A DNA stretch of 64,000 bases from contig OY763926.1 of the NCBI GenBank assembly GCA_963667715.1, positions 3,534,001-3,598,000 of the forward strand, written 5' to 3'. Of this stretch, positions 17,816 to 25,163 are shown one piece after another; position 1 is the first letter of the stretch, and each line of letters starts with the position of its first letter. Source of the stretch: JAFGDI01 sp963667715 (GTDB taxonomy: Bacteria; Planctomycetota; Phycisphaerae; Sedimentisphaerales; SM23-30). Below the pieces are notes generated by a model, which was not told the origin of the DNA, ran no database searches, and was given only the letters and a program-made list of their open reading frames with translations. A program made the position numbers and the translations under genes.

Positions 17816-18850
17816 ATGCAGATTACAGTATACAATTCTAAACCATATGTAGAAAAATTCTTTAACCATATAAATAAGAGACACAACCACAAACTTACCT
17901 ACATCGACGACCACCTATCCCCTGATACTGCACACCTGGCAGCTGGCAGTAAGGTAGTGTGTATATTTGTTAACGACTGTGCCAATGCCAAAACTCTTAA
18001 AGCTCTCAAAGATAACGGCGTTGAGCTTATCGCACTTAGATGTGCCGGGTATAACAACGTAGACCTGGAAGCGGCAAAAGCTCTTGGCTTATGCGTCGTC
18101 AGAGTCCCCGCATACTCACCATATGCCGTAGCTGAACACACCATTGCTCTTATAATGGCCCTTAATAGAAAGATTTACAAGGCACACACCAGGGTAAGAG
18201 AAGGAAATTTCTCTCTTGAAGGACTTATGGGATTCGATATGCACGGAACTCCCGCTGGTGTGATCGGTACTGGTAAAATAGGACAGATCGTCGCACGCAT
18301 TCTACACGGCTTCGGCTGCGAACTATACGCCTACGACCCTACCGGCTCTAAAGAGCTTGAGGAACTGGGTGTAAAATTTGTCAGTCTGGACGAACTGTAT
18401 AAAAAATCTTATATCATTTCCCTCCACTGTCCGCTTACCCAGGATACTCACCACCTGATAAATGAAAATGCTATCAAAAAAATGCGGGAATGTGTTATGA
18501 TCATCAATACCAGCCGTGGCTCGCTTATCGATACCAGAGCTGCTATTGACGGCCTAAAAAGCGGTAAGATAGGCTATCTGGGACTCGATGTTTACGAAGA
18601 AGAAGACAATATTTTCTTCCAGGATATGTCAGACCAGATCATTCATGATGATGTTTTCGCCAGACTTATGATGTTCCCAAACGTACTGGTAACCGGCCAC
18701 CAGGGCTTCTACACTTACAATGCGGTTAAAGCTATCGCGGAAACCACTCTCGAAAATATCTCAGCTTTCGAAAAAGCCTCGCCGCAAAATACCCTTACCT
18801 GTAATTGCCGCAAAACCGTTGCGACTCCAGAAATAATTACTTCCAGCTAA
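17816..18850 (+). CDS. D-2-hydroxyacid dehydrogenase (D-lactate dehydrogenase type)
   Basis: An NAD-dependent dehydrogenase of the D-isomer-specific family, 344 residues. The cofactor fold has G-V-I-G-T-G-K-I-G-Q-I (about 144-154) followed by Y-A-Y-D-P. Catalytic elements are Arg in L-R-C-A-G-Y-N-N-V-D and in I-N-T-S-R-G-S-L-I-D, a Glu in the Y-E-E-E region, and the general-acid His in T-G-H-Q-G-F-Y-T near residue 300. The combination of G-Y-N-N-V-D, A-E-H-T-I-A-L and H-Q-G-F-Y-T is that of fermentative D-lactate dehydrogenase (LdhA group), so pyruvate reduction is the best guess. It has its own promoter and seems to be monocistronic. Confidence 0.88.
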   Translation: MQITVYNSKPYVEKFFNHINKRHNHKLTYIDDHLSPDTAHLAAGSKVVCIFVNDCANAKTLKALKDNGVELIALRCAGYNNVDLEAAKALGLCVVRVPAYSPYAVAEHTIALIMALNRKIYKAHTRVREGNFSLEGLMGFDMHGTPAGVIGTGKIGQIVARILHGFGCELYAYDPTGSKELEELGVKFVSLDELYKKSYIISLHCPLTQDTHHLINENAIKKMRECVMIINTSRGSLIDTRAAIDGLKSGKIGYLGLDVYEEEDNIFFQDMSDQIIHDDVFARLMMFPNVLVTGHQGFYTYNAVKAIAETTLENISAFEKASPQNTLTCNCRKTVATPEIITSS

Positions 18851-18946
18851 ACATTGTTATTTTTAATACTTTATCGGACAATAGCCGATTCTATCGATGT
18901 AGCATTGTTGTATTAGAACAATTTAGATGGACAGAATCAGCTTAAA

Positions 18947-19384
18947 ATGAATTATTTAACTTACATTTTGCTTGAAGGCAATCCGATAAAAAGCATGAGC
19001 GACTCTTTCAGAGGTACCTCTGAAATTGAAACCGGGATGCTTTTGCAGGTAATTGCACTTATCATTATCATTGTCCTGCTCGCTGTCCTTTTAACCAAAA
19101 TCCATTTCAGACATAAAAAACTTCAGGATACCAGAGAGTATAAACTCTTTGAAGACATGCTTGATATTATCCAGCTTAATAACCAGGAAAAAGACGTGCT
19201 AAGACAAATGGTACGTGAAGCCAGACTCAAACAGCCCGCCATGTGCCTGGTTACTCCATCACTTATGGAAAAGTCTAAAGAGTTATGGCTAAAAGAAAAA
19301 GGACAAAAGCTCATAAAAGACGGTAAGATCAAGGTTCTCAATGATATTACTAACAAGTTACATGACTATACGGTAGTTTCATGA
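18947..19384 (+). CDS. Small single-span membrane protein of unknown function
   Basis: 145 residues with one clear membrane helix (about 34-56, rich in Ile, Leu and Val), preceded by a short outside segment and followed by a charged cytoplasmic part (about 57-145). Some features of the soluble part (L-F-E-D-M-L-D-I-I-Q-L-N-N-Q-E-K-D-V-L and K-Q-P-A-M-C-L-V-T-P) recall the helical region before PilZ domains in some proteins, but no PilZ domain is present, so I assign no function. The start is uncertain: neither this ATG nor the Met at residue 17 has a good ribosome-binding site. Its stop overlaps the next gene's start (ATGA), so the two are translationally coupled. Confidence 0.7.
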   Translation: MNYLTYILLEGNPIKSMSDSFRGTSEIETGMLLQVIALIIIIVLLAVLLTKIHFRHKKLQDTREYKLFEDMLDIIQLNNQEKDVLRQMVREARLKQPAMCLVTPSLMEKSKELWLKEKGQKLIKDGKIKVLNDITNKLHDYTVVS

Positions 19385-20514
19385 GCAATTCTTCAGCCCC
19401 TGCAAATATCATTGTCATGGAAGCCTATGACGACGGCAGCCATGCTGACTTCCTAAACGGTCTTATCAAACATAGCCGTCATAATTATGTAAGACTTTCC
19501 ATGCCCGGTAGAAAATGGAAATGGCGAATGAGAGGTTCGGCTATTTATTTTGCACAGGAATTGCACAATATCTGGCCGGCAAATGCAACTTTTTCCACCG
19601 AGCAGGCCGATCTTATCTTTACTTCCGATATGACCAGCGTTACCGACCTGAAAGCCCTGCTGCCCAAATCGCTGCAAAAGCTGCCAGTTGTATGTTACTT
19701 CCACGAAAACCAGCTCACATACCCACTATCTCAACACGACAAGATCGATTACCAATATGGATTCACCAATATTACATCAGCCCTCGCCTCAGACGGCTTA
19801 TGGTTCAACTCCGAACATAATAGAAGTGAGTTCATCTCTGCTGCCGATAGCCTATTGAAAAAGATGCCTGATTTTGTACCGCCTGATATTGGCAATACGA
19901 TCAAAGAGAAAAGCATTATCATGCCGCTAGGTATGCCTCCAGAGCTGTTCGATAACAATAACACCAGAAACAATAACAACCCGCCAGTTATCCTATGGAA
20001 CCATCGCTGGGAGTACGATAAAAATCCGGAAGTGTTTTTTGAAACGCTATACAAACTAGACCAGAGTAATATCGACTACAAACTCATTATAGCCGGTCAG
20101 TCTTTCCGCACCTCCCCCGCAGTATTCAATGAAGCTAAGGATAAACTTTCGCATAGAATAATACACTTTGGCTTTGCAGAGAGTCGAGCCAAATACATAG
20201 AGCTCCTTAACCAGAGTAACATAGTCATTTCTACAGCTATTCACGAGTTCTTTGGCATTGCCGTCATGGAAGCGGTATCAAACGGATGCACTCCGCTACT
20301 ACCTAACAGGCTGAACTATCCATATCTTGTGCCAGAACAATATCACAATGATCTGCTCTACAACATAGATGCCGAACTGTTTAATAAACTAGTTTCACTT
20401 TTGAAACAGCAAAACAGACATGAAGCATTCCCACGCATACACAAATGGGCTCACCAGCTCAAATGGGACATACTTGCAGAACAATACGATAAGAACTTCT
20501 CTAATTTTATCTGA
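19381..20514 (+). CDS. tRNA-queuosine alpha-mannosyltransferase homologue (DUF3524 glycosyltransferase)
   Basis: 377 residues in two GT-B halves. The N-terminal half is the DUF3524 domain: E-A-Y-D-D-G-S-H-A-D-F, L-S-M-P-G-R-K-W-K-W-R-M-R-G-S-A-I-Y-F-A-Q, L-I-F-T-S-D-M, and Y-F-H-E-N-Q-L-T-Y-P. The C-terminal half is GT4-like, with N-H-R-W-E-Y-D-K-N-P and the donor site E-F-F-G-I-A-V-M-E-A-V-S-N-G-C-T-P-L-L-P. In animals the DUF3524 protein GTDC1/QTMAN adds mannose to queuosine in tRNA-Asp. Whether bacterial members have the same substrate is not something the sequence shows. The gene overlaps its predecessor by four bases. No tgt or queA gene is in the window, though folE, which feeds preQ1 synthesis as well as folate, lies 580 bp downstream on the other strand. 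Confidence 0.85.
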   Translation: MSNSSAPANIIVMEAYDDGSHADFLNGLIKHSRHNYVRLSMPGRKWKWRMRGSAIYFAQELHNIWPANATFSTEQADLIFTSDMTSVTDLKALLPKSLQKLPVVCYFHENQLTYPLSQHDKIDYQYGFTNITSALASDGLWFNSEHNRSEFISAADSLLKKMPDFVPPDIGNTIKEKSIIMPLGMPPELFDNNNTRNNNNPPVILWNHRWEYDKNPEVFFETLYKLDQSNIDYKLIIAGQSFRTSPAVFNEAKDKLSHRIIHFGFAESRAKYIELLNQSNIVISTAIHEFFGIAVMEAVSNGCTPLLPNRLNYPYLVPEQYHNDLLYNIDAELFNKLVSLLKQQNRHEAFPRIHKWAHQLKWDILAEQYDKNFSNFI

Positions 20515-20567
20515 CAGCTATAAAAATACGACTATCACGCGACAACTGCCCAAAAGTTACAATCATA

Positions 20568-21014
20568 TTACACCAGACAGTTACTACTGAAATTCACCCC
20601 TGACTGGGTAAGCATTTCTTCCATCTCCTCTTGAAATGTCCGATAGAGATGGTGTTCCGACTGACTCTCAATATAGTTTGACAAACTCCCGCGACTCTGC
20701 CACGAACAGGAAAATGCGCCAAACCCTGGCTGCCATCCTTGAAAAGCTGGAAATACTTCATTGTCCCTTATCCAGTCCGCCGAAGCTTCCTTCAAGTATG
20801 ATACCAACCCTTGTAATGCATGATCTGGCCTGATCGCAGTCAGAATATGTACATGATCCTGAAAACCGCCAATAGTACAAACATTACAGCCCTGGTCTTG
20901 AAGCTTCCCCATTAGAAATCGGTAGAGATCTCCCTGACGATCTTGATCAAGAACTGGTTCCTGATTAACTGTGCCCCAGATAATATGGTACAAGATCTGT
21001 GTATAAACTGCCAT
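20568..21014 (-). mobile_element. IS200/IS605-like Y1 transposase (TnpA), single gene
   Basis: 148 residues of the Y1 transposase family. The HUH motif is D-H-V-H-I-L (about residues 53-58) and the catalytic tyrosine lies in L-S-N-Y-I-E-S-Q-S-E-H-H (about 112-123), followed by the family's usual R-T-F-Q-E-E-M-E-E-M-L tail. GGGGGTAG stands before the ATG, and the frame is intact, so it may be active. There is no TnpB. I could not identify the imperfect hairpins that mark IS200 ends, so the element boundaries are unknown and only the gene is given. A domesticated REP-associated transposase is also possible. Confidence 0.9.
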
Positions 21015-21096
21015 AAAACTACCCCCGTTTTTTGAGTTATACTTATCTAGTCTGTATCAAGCATGTTACAACAACAACTTGTTTTTATCTTACAGA

Positions 21097-21678
21097 TTAC
21101 CTTCCAATCAAACTCATTACCTCACCCCTGCTGCGGGCATCGCTGCGGAATATTCCCAGCATAGCAGATGTCACCATCGTACTGCCGGGCTTCTTAACAC
21201 CACGAACTGTCATACACGTATGAGTCGCCTCTATTACCACAGCTACCCCTCTGGCATCTACCTCGGCCATGATAAACTCTGCTACCTGGTTGGTTAGACG
21301 CTCCTGAACCTGTGGCCTCAATGCGAAACTTGTCAAAACACGTGTTAACTTACTGATTCCAAGCACTTTACCTCTTGGTAAATATGCGATATGAGCCCTT
21401 CCCATGAAAGGAAGAAGATGATGCTCACACATGCTATGGAACGGTATATCTTTTAACAGAACTATTTCGTCGTAGTTCTCTGTAAATACTTTACCTACAT
21501 GAACTTTTGGATCGGTATGCAGACCAGCGAACAGCTCTTCGTACATCCTGGCAACACGCTCTGGGGTCGCCTGGAGCCCTTCCCGATCAGGGTCCTCGCC
21601 TACTGCTATCAATATTTCACGTACTGCCGCCTCTATGCGATTCTTATCTACTCCGGTACAGTTTTTTTCTTCAGCCAT
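21097..21678 (-). CDS. folE: GTP cyclohydrolase I
   Basis: FolE opens GTP to dihydroneopterin triphosphate, the entry to folate and also to queuosine precursors. It has 193 residues and full family motifs: E-G-L-Q-A-T-P-E-R-V-A-R-M-Y-E-E-L, the zinc site S-M-C-E-H-H-L-L-P-F, G-R-A-H-I-A-Y-L-P-R-G-K-V-L-G-I-S-K-L, Q-V-Q-E-R-L-T-N-Q-V, and A-T-H-T-C-M-T-V-R-G-V (second zinc Cys). The ribosome-binding site is weak. The gene diverges from the SUI1 gene across a gap that contains the MITE-like repeat. Confidence 0.97.
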   Translation of the reverse strand: MAEEKNCTGVDKNRIEAAVREILIAVGEDPDREGLQATPERVARMYEELFAGLHTDPKVHVGKVFTENYDEIVLLKDIPFHSMCEHHLLPFMGRAHIAYLPRGKVLGISKLTRVLTSFALRPQVQERLTNQVAEFIMAEVDARGVAVVIEATHTCMTVRGVKKPGSTMVTSAMLGIFRSDARSRGEVMSLIGR

Positions 21679-22011
21679 CCAAAAATCTCATATTCTTATA
21701 TTTCTGTTATATTAATCTATATCCGTTAATAATATTATCTGACACAGGGACACGCAAGCATAAATTTTATAGGTGATCTCTAATAATTGCTTTCGAGGCG
21801 AAAACGAGGATTGTTTTTTACTGACAAGGAACGAATAACCGGACATATTGGCCCCGAAGTACATCGGGGTTCACGGTTTTTCGTGACGCAGCTCAGAAAA
21901 AATCAAGACCGTTTGTAGCCCGGAATGAATTTTTAGAGGTTGCCTATATTCTATTCTCTAAACAATAGTGAAACCTTTGCAATATTATAGCACTTATGAT
22001 AAAGTTTAGTC
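21679..22011. other. Divergent folE / yciH intergenic region
   Basis: 333 bp without a gene. More than half is the 172-bp MITE-like element described separately (21772-21943), which therefore sits between the two divergent promoters. The rest is AT-rich and shows no clear operator. Confidence 0.6.
21772..21943 (+). mobile_element. MITE-like element, copy 1
   Basis: A 172-bp non-coding element. The left end GGTGATCTCTAATAATTG and the complement of the right end GGCAACCTCTAAAAATTC form terminal inverted repeats of about 24 bp with mismatches. The flanks read TATA on both sides, consistent with a 4-bp target duplication. About 130 internal bases match copy 2 at 26581-26741 almost exactly. Copy 1 alone has a CCCCGA-agtaca-TCGGGG hairpin (21852-21869) inserted in the middle. 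No coding capacity, so it would be mobilised by a transposase elsewhere. Confidence 0.8.
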
Positions 22012-22377
22012 ATGCAAAATATCAATAATAACCAATTAGTTTACTCTACTGACGGCGGCTCCCTCTGTCCAGACTGCCATTGCCCCGTTAAACAGTGCAA
22101 ATGTAAAAAAGAAAAGATCGTCTCCTCTGGCAAAGGCGACGGCATAATCCGGATCGCTCGCCAAACAAAAGGCCGCAAAGGCAAAGGTGTTTGCATTATC
22201 AGTGGATTCTCTATGCCGGCAGACGAATTAAAACAGCTGGCCGCAAAACTAAAAGCAAAATGCGGTACTGGCGGCACTGTTAAAGACGGCACGATAGAAA
22301 TTCAAGGCGATAACCGCGATAAACTTAAAGCCGAACTCGAAAAAATCGGATATAAAGTCAAGATCGCCGGTGGCTGA
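22012..22377 (+). CDS. yciH: SUI1/eIF1-family translation factor (YciH type)
   Basis: 121 residues. The C-terminal 80 form a SUI1 domain: I-I-R-I-A-R-Q-T-K-G-R-K-G-K-G-V-C-I-I-S-G-F, A-A-K-L-K-A-K-C-G-T-G-G-T-V-K-D-G-T-I-E-I-Q-G-D, K-L-K-A-E-L-E-K-I-G-Y-K-V-K. This family is related to eukaryotic eIF1 and can influence initiation fidelity on the 30S subunit. The first 35 residues hold a cysteine cluster C-P-D-C-H-C-P-V-K-Q-C-K-C, common in the long bacterial form and possibly a metal site. A strong terminator follows 16 bp after the stop, so it is a single-gene unit. Confidence 0.92.
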   Translation: MQNINNNQLVYSTDGGSLCPDCHCPVKQCKCKKEKIVSSGKGDGIIRIARQTKGRKGKGVCIISGFSMPADELKQLAAKLKAKCGTGGTVKDGTIEIQGDNRDKLKAELEKIGYKVKIAGG

Positions 22378-22393
22378 TCAACCAATATACGAA

Positions 22394-22426
22394 AAAAAGT
22401 CCTGTGCATATTACACAGGACTTTTT
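22394..22426. terminator. Intrinsic terminator between yciH and GH97 gene
   Basis: AAAAAGTCCTGTG (22394-22406) pairs perfectly with CACAGGACTTTTT (22414-22426) around a 7-base loop. The A-run on one side and the T-run on the other make it bidirectional, serving both converging genes. Confidence 0.92.
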
Positions 22427-22479
22427 CTTTGCTTACTCAAAATTACTACCTGCCGTCTTGCGACAATAAGCAGTTTTAA

Positions 22480-24429
22480 TTACTTCACCGGGATAAATCT
22501 GACAACATAACCGCCGCCAGTTGTCATCTTAACTTTCAACTTACTGCTGCTGGTAACTTCCTTTTCCAGCTTCTTGTAATCACTAGCATAACGATCAGCA
22601 TTAATACCATCCTGGAAAATCACAGCTTTATACTTACCTTTACCAAGGAATGAACAATCCAGTTCCAGATCCCTTGCCGTCCAGTCTGTCATAGCGCCCG
22701 CATACCACTCATCTCCATTCTTGCGAGCTACCATAATATAATCACCAACAGCCGCTTGCTGCACAATGGTTTCATCCCAAACGGTAGGAACCGGAGCTAA
22801 AAACTCCATACACTCCTTTTCCTTTAAATACTGAGAAGGACTATCACAAAGCATCTGCAGAGGACTCTCAAATACTACATACATCGCCAACTGCTGACAG
22901 CGGGTTCCCTGGCTCATCGGACGACTGAAACGAGAGTTAAAATGCTTCTTCTGAGCATTTACCATACAGCCCGGAGTATAGTCTATCGGGCCTGCCATCA
23001 TTCTTAAAAATGGAACTGTGGTATTGTGCTCCGGTGTTATATAATCGCTCCATTTATTGTTCTCTGAGCCTTTTACGCCCTCTCTGGTAATAACATTCGG
23101 GAACGCACGACGTAAGCCTGACGGCTTATAAGAACCATGGAAATCGATCAGCATCTCACGCTTGGCGGTCTCGCGTGCAAGTCTTTCATACAACTGAACC
23201 ATCGCCTGATCATCTCGCTGCATAAAATCGACCTTCACTCCAACACAACCCCACTTCTTATACTGATCTAAAGCATTTTGCAGATCCTGATCGAGAGTTT
23301 TCCATACTACCCAAAGGATAATACCAACATTCTTCTGCTTTGCATAAGCAAACAACTCTGGCAGATCCATATCGGGAGCAATATCAAGACTATTGCCAAG
23401 CTTATACCAGCCCTCATCTAATATGATATATTCCAAACCATATTCTGATGCAAAATCGATAAAATACTTATATGTCTCTGTATTTACCCCAGCCCTGAAG
23501 TCAACGCCAAAAATATTGTTGTCATTATACCAGTCCCAGGCAACTTTACCCGGCTTGATCCAATCTGTATGTTTGAGCTCACATGGACTTGCCAGCTGAT
23601 ATACCAACTGCGAATTGAATAGGTCTGTATCTTTTGCTGTAATTGTAAGTATACGCCATGGGAAACTGCGACTGCCACTGGTCTTGGCTATATAATCAGC
23701 TCGCTTGATAATATCTGTATTCCGATCGCCGCTCATTCTCTCTTCTAATACAACCGCCGGAAATGTTGACTTGAATGATGCTGAACCTGTACCATTAAAA
23801 TATACACCTGGGTAATCTCTCAGATCAGATTCAGTAAATGCCATTTTAAGACCTTTACCATAATCTACTAGAAACGGCAGCGAACATAGCTGCTCTTTTG
23901 AAACACTCGATATCTTACAGTACTCATACAGCTGCTCATAATGAGTAACCATACTTTTCTCTTCCGGAAAATAGAAATTCAAATCAGAAGGAAAATTCAG
24001 CTCAACCTTCTCATTGTTTACTATCAATTCACCCGGTAAACTTGTAACAAAACGGTAAGCTGCACCATTGTCAAATACACGGAACTGAACACTGTACTTA
24101 CCTTTACATTTTAAGGTTAGTTCATTGTAATTATTCCTTATCTTGCTTCGCTTTTCACAAACCACTGGATAAATAAATTCATCTACACTTATCTGCTTAT
24201 TTGAGATAACAGATACATCTTTACCCAAAACACCGTTGGATGTGTCCATTGAAATAGCAGATGGAGCAAGCATAACCACTCCTGCTCGCTGTACCGACCA
24301 TTTAATATCTTTATCAGCATTAACTTTCACTGTTATTTTGCCATCAGGCGAACTAACAGTAAAATCCCCGGCAAGAGCAATAGAAGAAAGACATAATAGC
24401 AAACAACAAAACAATGATTTGATACTCAT
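22480..24429 (-). CDS. Glycoside hydrolase family 97, secreted
   Basis: GH97 enzymes hydrolyse alpha-glucosides or alpha-galactosides from oligosaccharides. The protein has 649 residues with a signal peptide (1-20, cut after I-A-L-A-G). An N-terminal beta-sandwich (about 21-285) is followed by a TIM barrel (about 290-560) with G-K-V-A-W-D-W-Y-N-D, Y-I-I-L-D-E-G-W-Y, G-I-I-L-W-V-V-W, G-V-K-V-D-F-M-Q-R-D-D-Q, and R-E-G-V-K-G-S-E-N-N-K. A beta domain closes it. Asp400 in V-K-V-D-F is where the retaining subgroup (alpha-galactosidase type) has its nucleophile, so retention is suggested; this needs an alignment. AAAGGA precedes the ATG. It would be periplasmic or surface-bound and fits a plant- or algal-polysaccharide diet. 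Confidence 0.92.
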   Translation of the reverse strand: MSIKSLFCCLLLCLSSIALAGDFTVSSPDGKITVKVNADKDIKWSVQRAGVVMLAPSAISMDTSNGVLGKDVSVISNKQISVDEFIYPVVCEKRSKIRNNYNELTLKCKGKYSVQFRVFDNGAAYRFVTSLPGELIVNNEKVELNFPSDLNFYFPEEKSMVTHYEQLYEYCKISSVSKEQLCSLPFLVDYGKGLKMAFTESDLRDYPGVYFNGTGSASFKSTFPAVVLEERMSGDRNTDIIKRADYIAKTSGSRSFPWRILTITAKDTDLFNSQLVYQLASPCELKHTDWIKPGKVAWDWYNDNNIFGVDFRAGVNTETYKYFIDFASEYGLEYIILDEGWYKLGNSLDIAPDMDLPELFAYAKQKNVGIILWVVWKTLDQDLQNALDQYKKWGCVGVKVDFMQRDDQAMVQLYERLARETAKREMLIDFHGSYKPSGLRRAFPNVITREGVKGSENNKWSDYITPEHNTTVPFLRMMAGPIDYTPGCMVNAQKKHFNSRFSRPMSQGTRCQQLAMYVVFESPLQMLCDSPSQYLKEKECMEFLAPVPTVWDETIVQQAAVGDYIMVARKNGDEWYAGAMTDWTARDLELDCSFLGKGKYKAVIFQDGINADRYASDYKKLEKEVTSSSKLKVKMTTGGGYVVRFIPVK

Positions 24430-24557
24430 TCAACGGTCCTTTCCATAAAGAAAATTTTTTTAACCAATACTTTTTCAATAATACAATGTTAAATTTATTG
24501 TAAAAACATGCAGCTAATCTTCAAGCTTATTCGCCCAAAACTAATACATAAAAAAAA

Positions 24558-24584
24558 CATTGGCAGGTATACAACCCACCAATG
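24558..24584 (-). terminator. Intrinsic terminator of the 24631-25005 gene
   Basis: Stem CATTGG (24558-24563) with CCAATG (24579-24584), plus a GG/CC pairing inside the loop. Eight As at 24550-24557 give a U8 tract on the minus strand. It lies 46 bp after the stop codon. Confidence 0.85.
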
Positions 24585-24630
24585 CTTAATAGTTTTTTCG
24601 TTATGAAATTATCCAGTTTTTTATAAAATA

Positions 24631-25005
24631 TTATGAAATAACCTCAAGATTACCATCTGCCAGCTTCAAATCCTTTACACTTAAGCCTGGAACCTTACGA
24701 TTCACCAACTTATTGAGCTGAATAACCAGTTTATCGTCTTCATAAGAAGCGTATTTACTAACAGACTCTTCCTTTACCTTGGCCGCCAGAAATGGCTTGA
24801 CCAGAGGCATTGTATCCAATGCCAAAGTAAGGATACCGTCAGAATAAGACTCAAAAATAATATTCAAATCTATTGTGAACATTACCTTGGCCTTTACCTG
24901 GATCTTATTTCCGCTATACGATATGGAACTGACCTTATCTGGCAGCCAGTTATTATTTCTTAATATATCTACAAGTTCGTCTAAATGCAATTCGAGCTTA
25001 GCCAT
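24631..25005 (-). CDS. Unknown small protein
   Basis: 124 residues, no signal peptide, no membrane helix, no cysteine and no motif I recognise. The pattern is beta-rich: alternating hydrophobic strands such as K-I-Q-V-K-A-K-V-M-F-T-I-D-L-N and K-L-V-I-Q-L-N-K-L-V follow a short N-terminal helix (E-L-H-L-D-E-L-V-D-I-L). The end (L-S-V-K-D-L-K-L-A-D-G-N-L-E-V) resembles a beta-hairpin pair of a lipid-binding fold, but that is only an impression. AAGGAATAGTA stands before the ATG, and a good terminator follows, so it is surely expressed. It lies 158 bp downstream of the fused metalloregulator on the same strand, which might make it a partner. Confidence 0.75.
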   Translation of the reverse strand: MAKLELHLDELVDILRNNNWLPDKVSSISYSGNKIQVKAKVMFTIDLNIIFESYSDGILTLALDTMPLVKPFLAAKVKEESVSKYASYEDDKLVIQLNKLVNRKVPGLSVKDLKLADGNLEVIS

Positions 25006-25163
25006 TACTATTCCTTACTTTCCTATTGTTATTTTATTTTTGAAAAAAACAGTATAACCTCTGACATTACACACTTCAAGTATTATTATAACGTAACCAA
25101 ACAACAAAAAAGCACTTAAGTTACAACAATAAAAACAGTTAGGGTGTTTCCCCTATATCTTTC

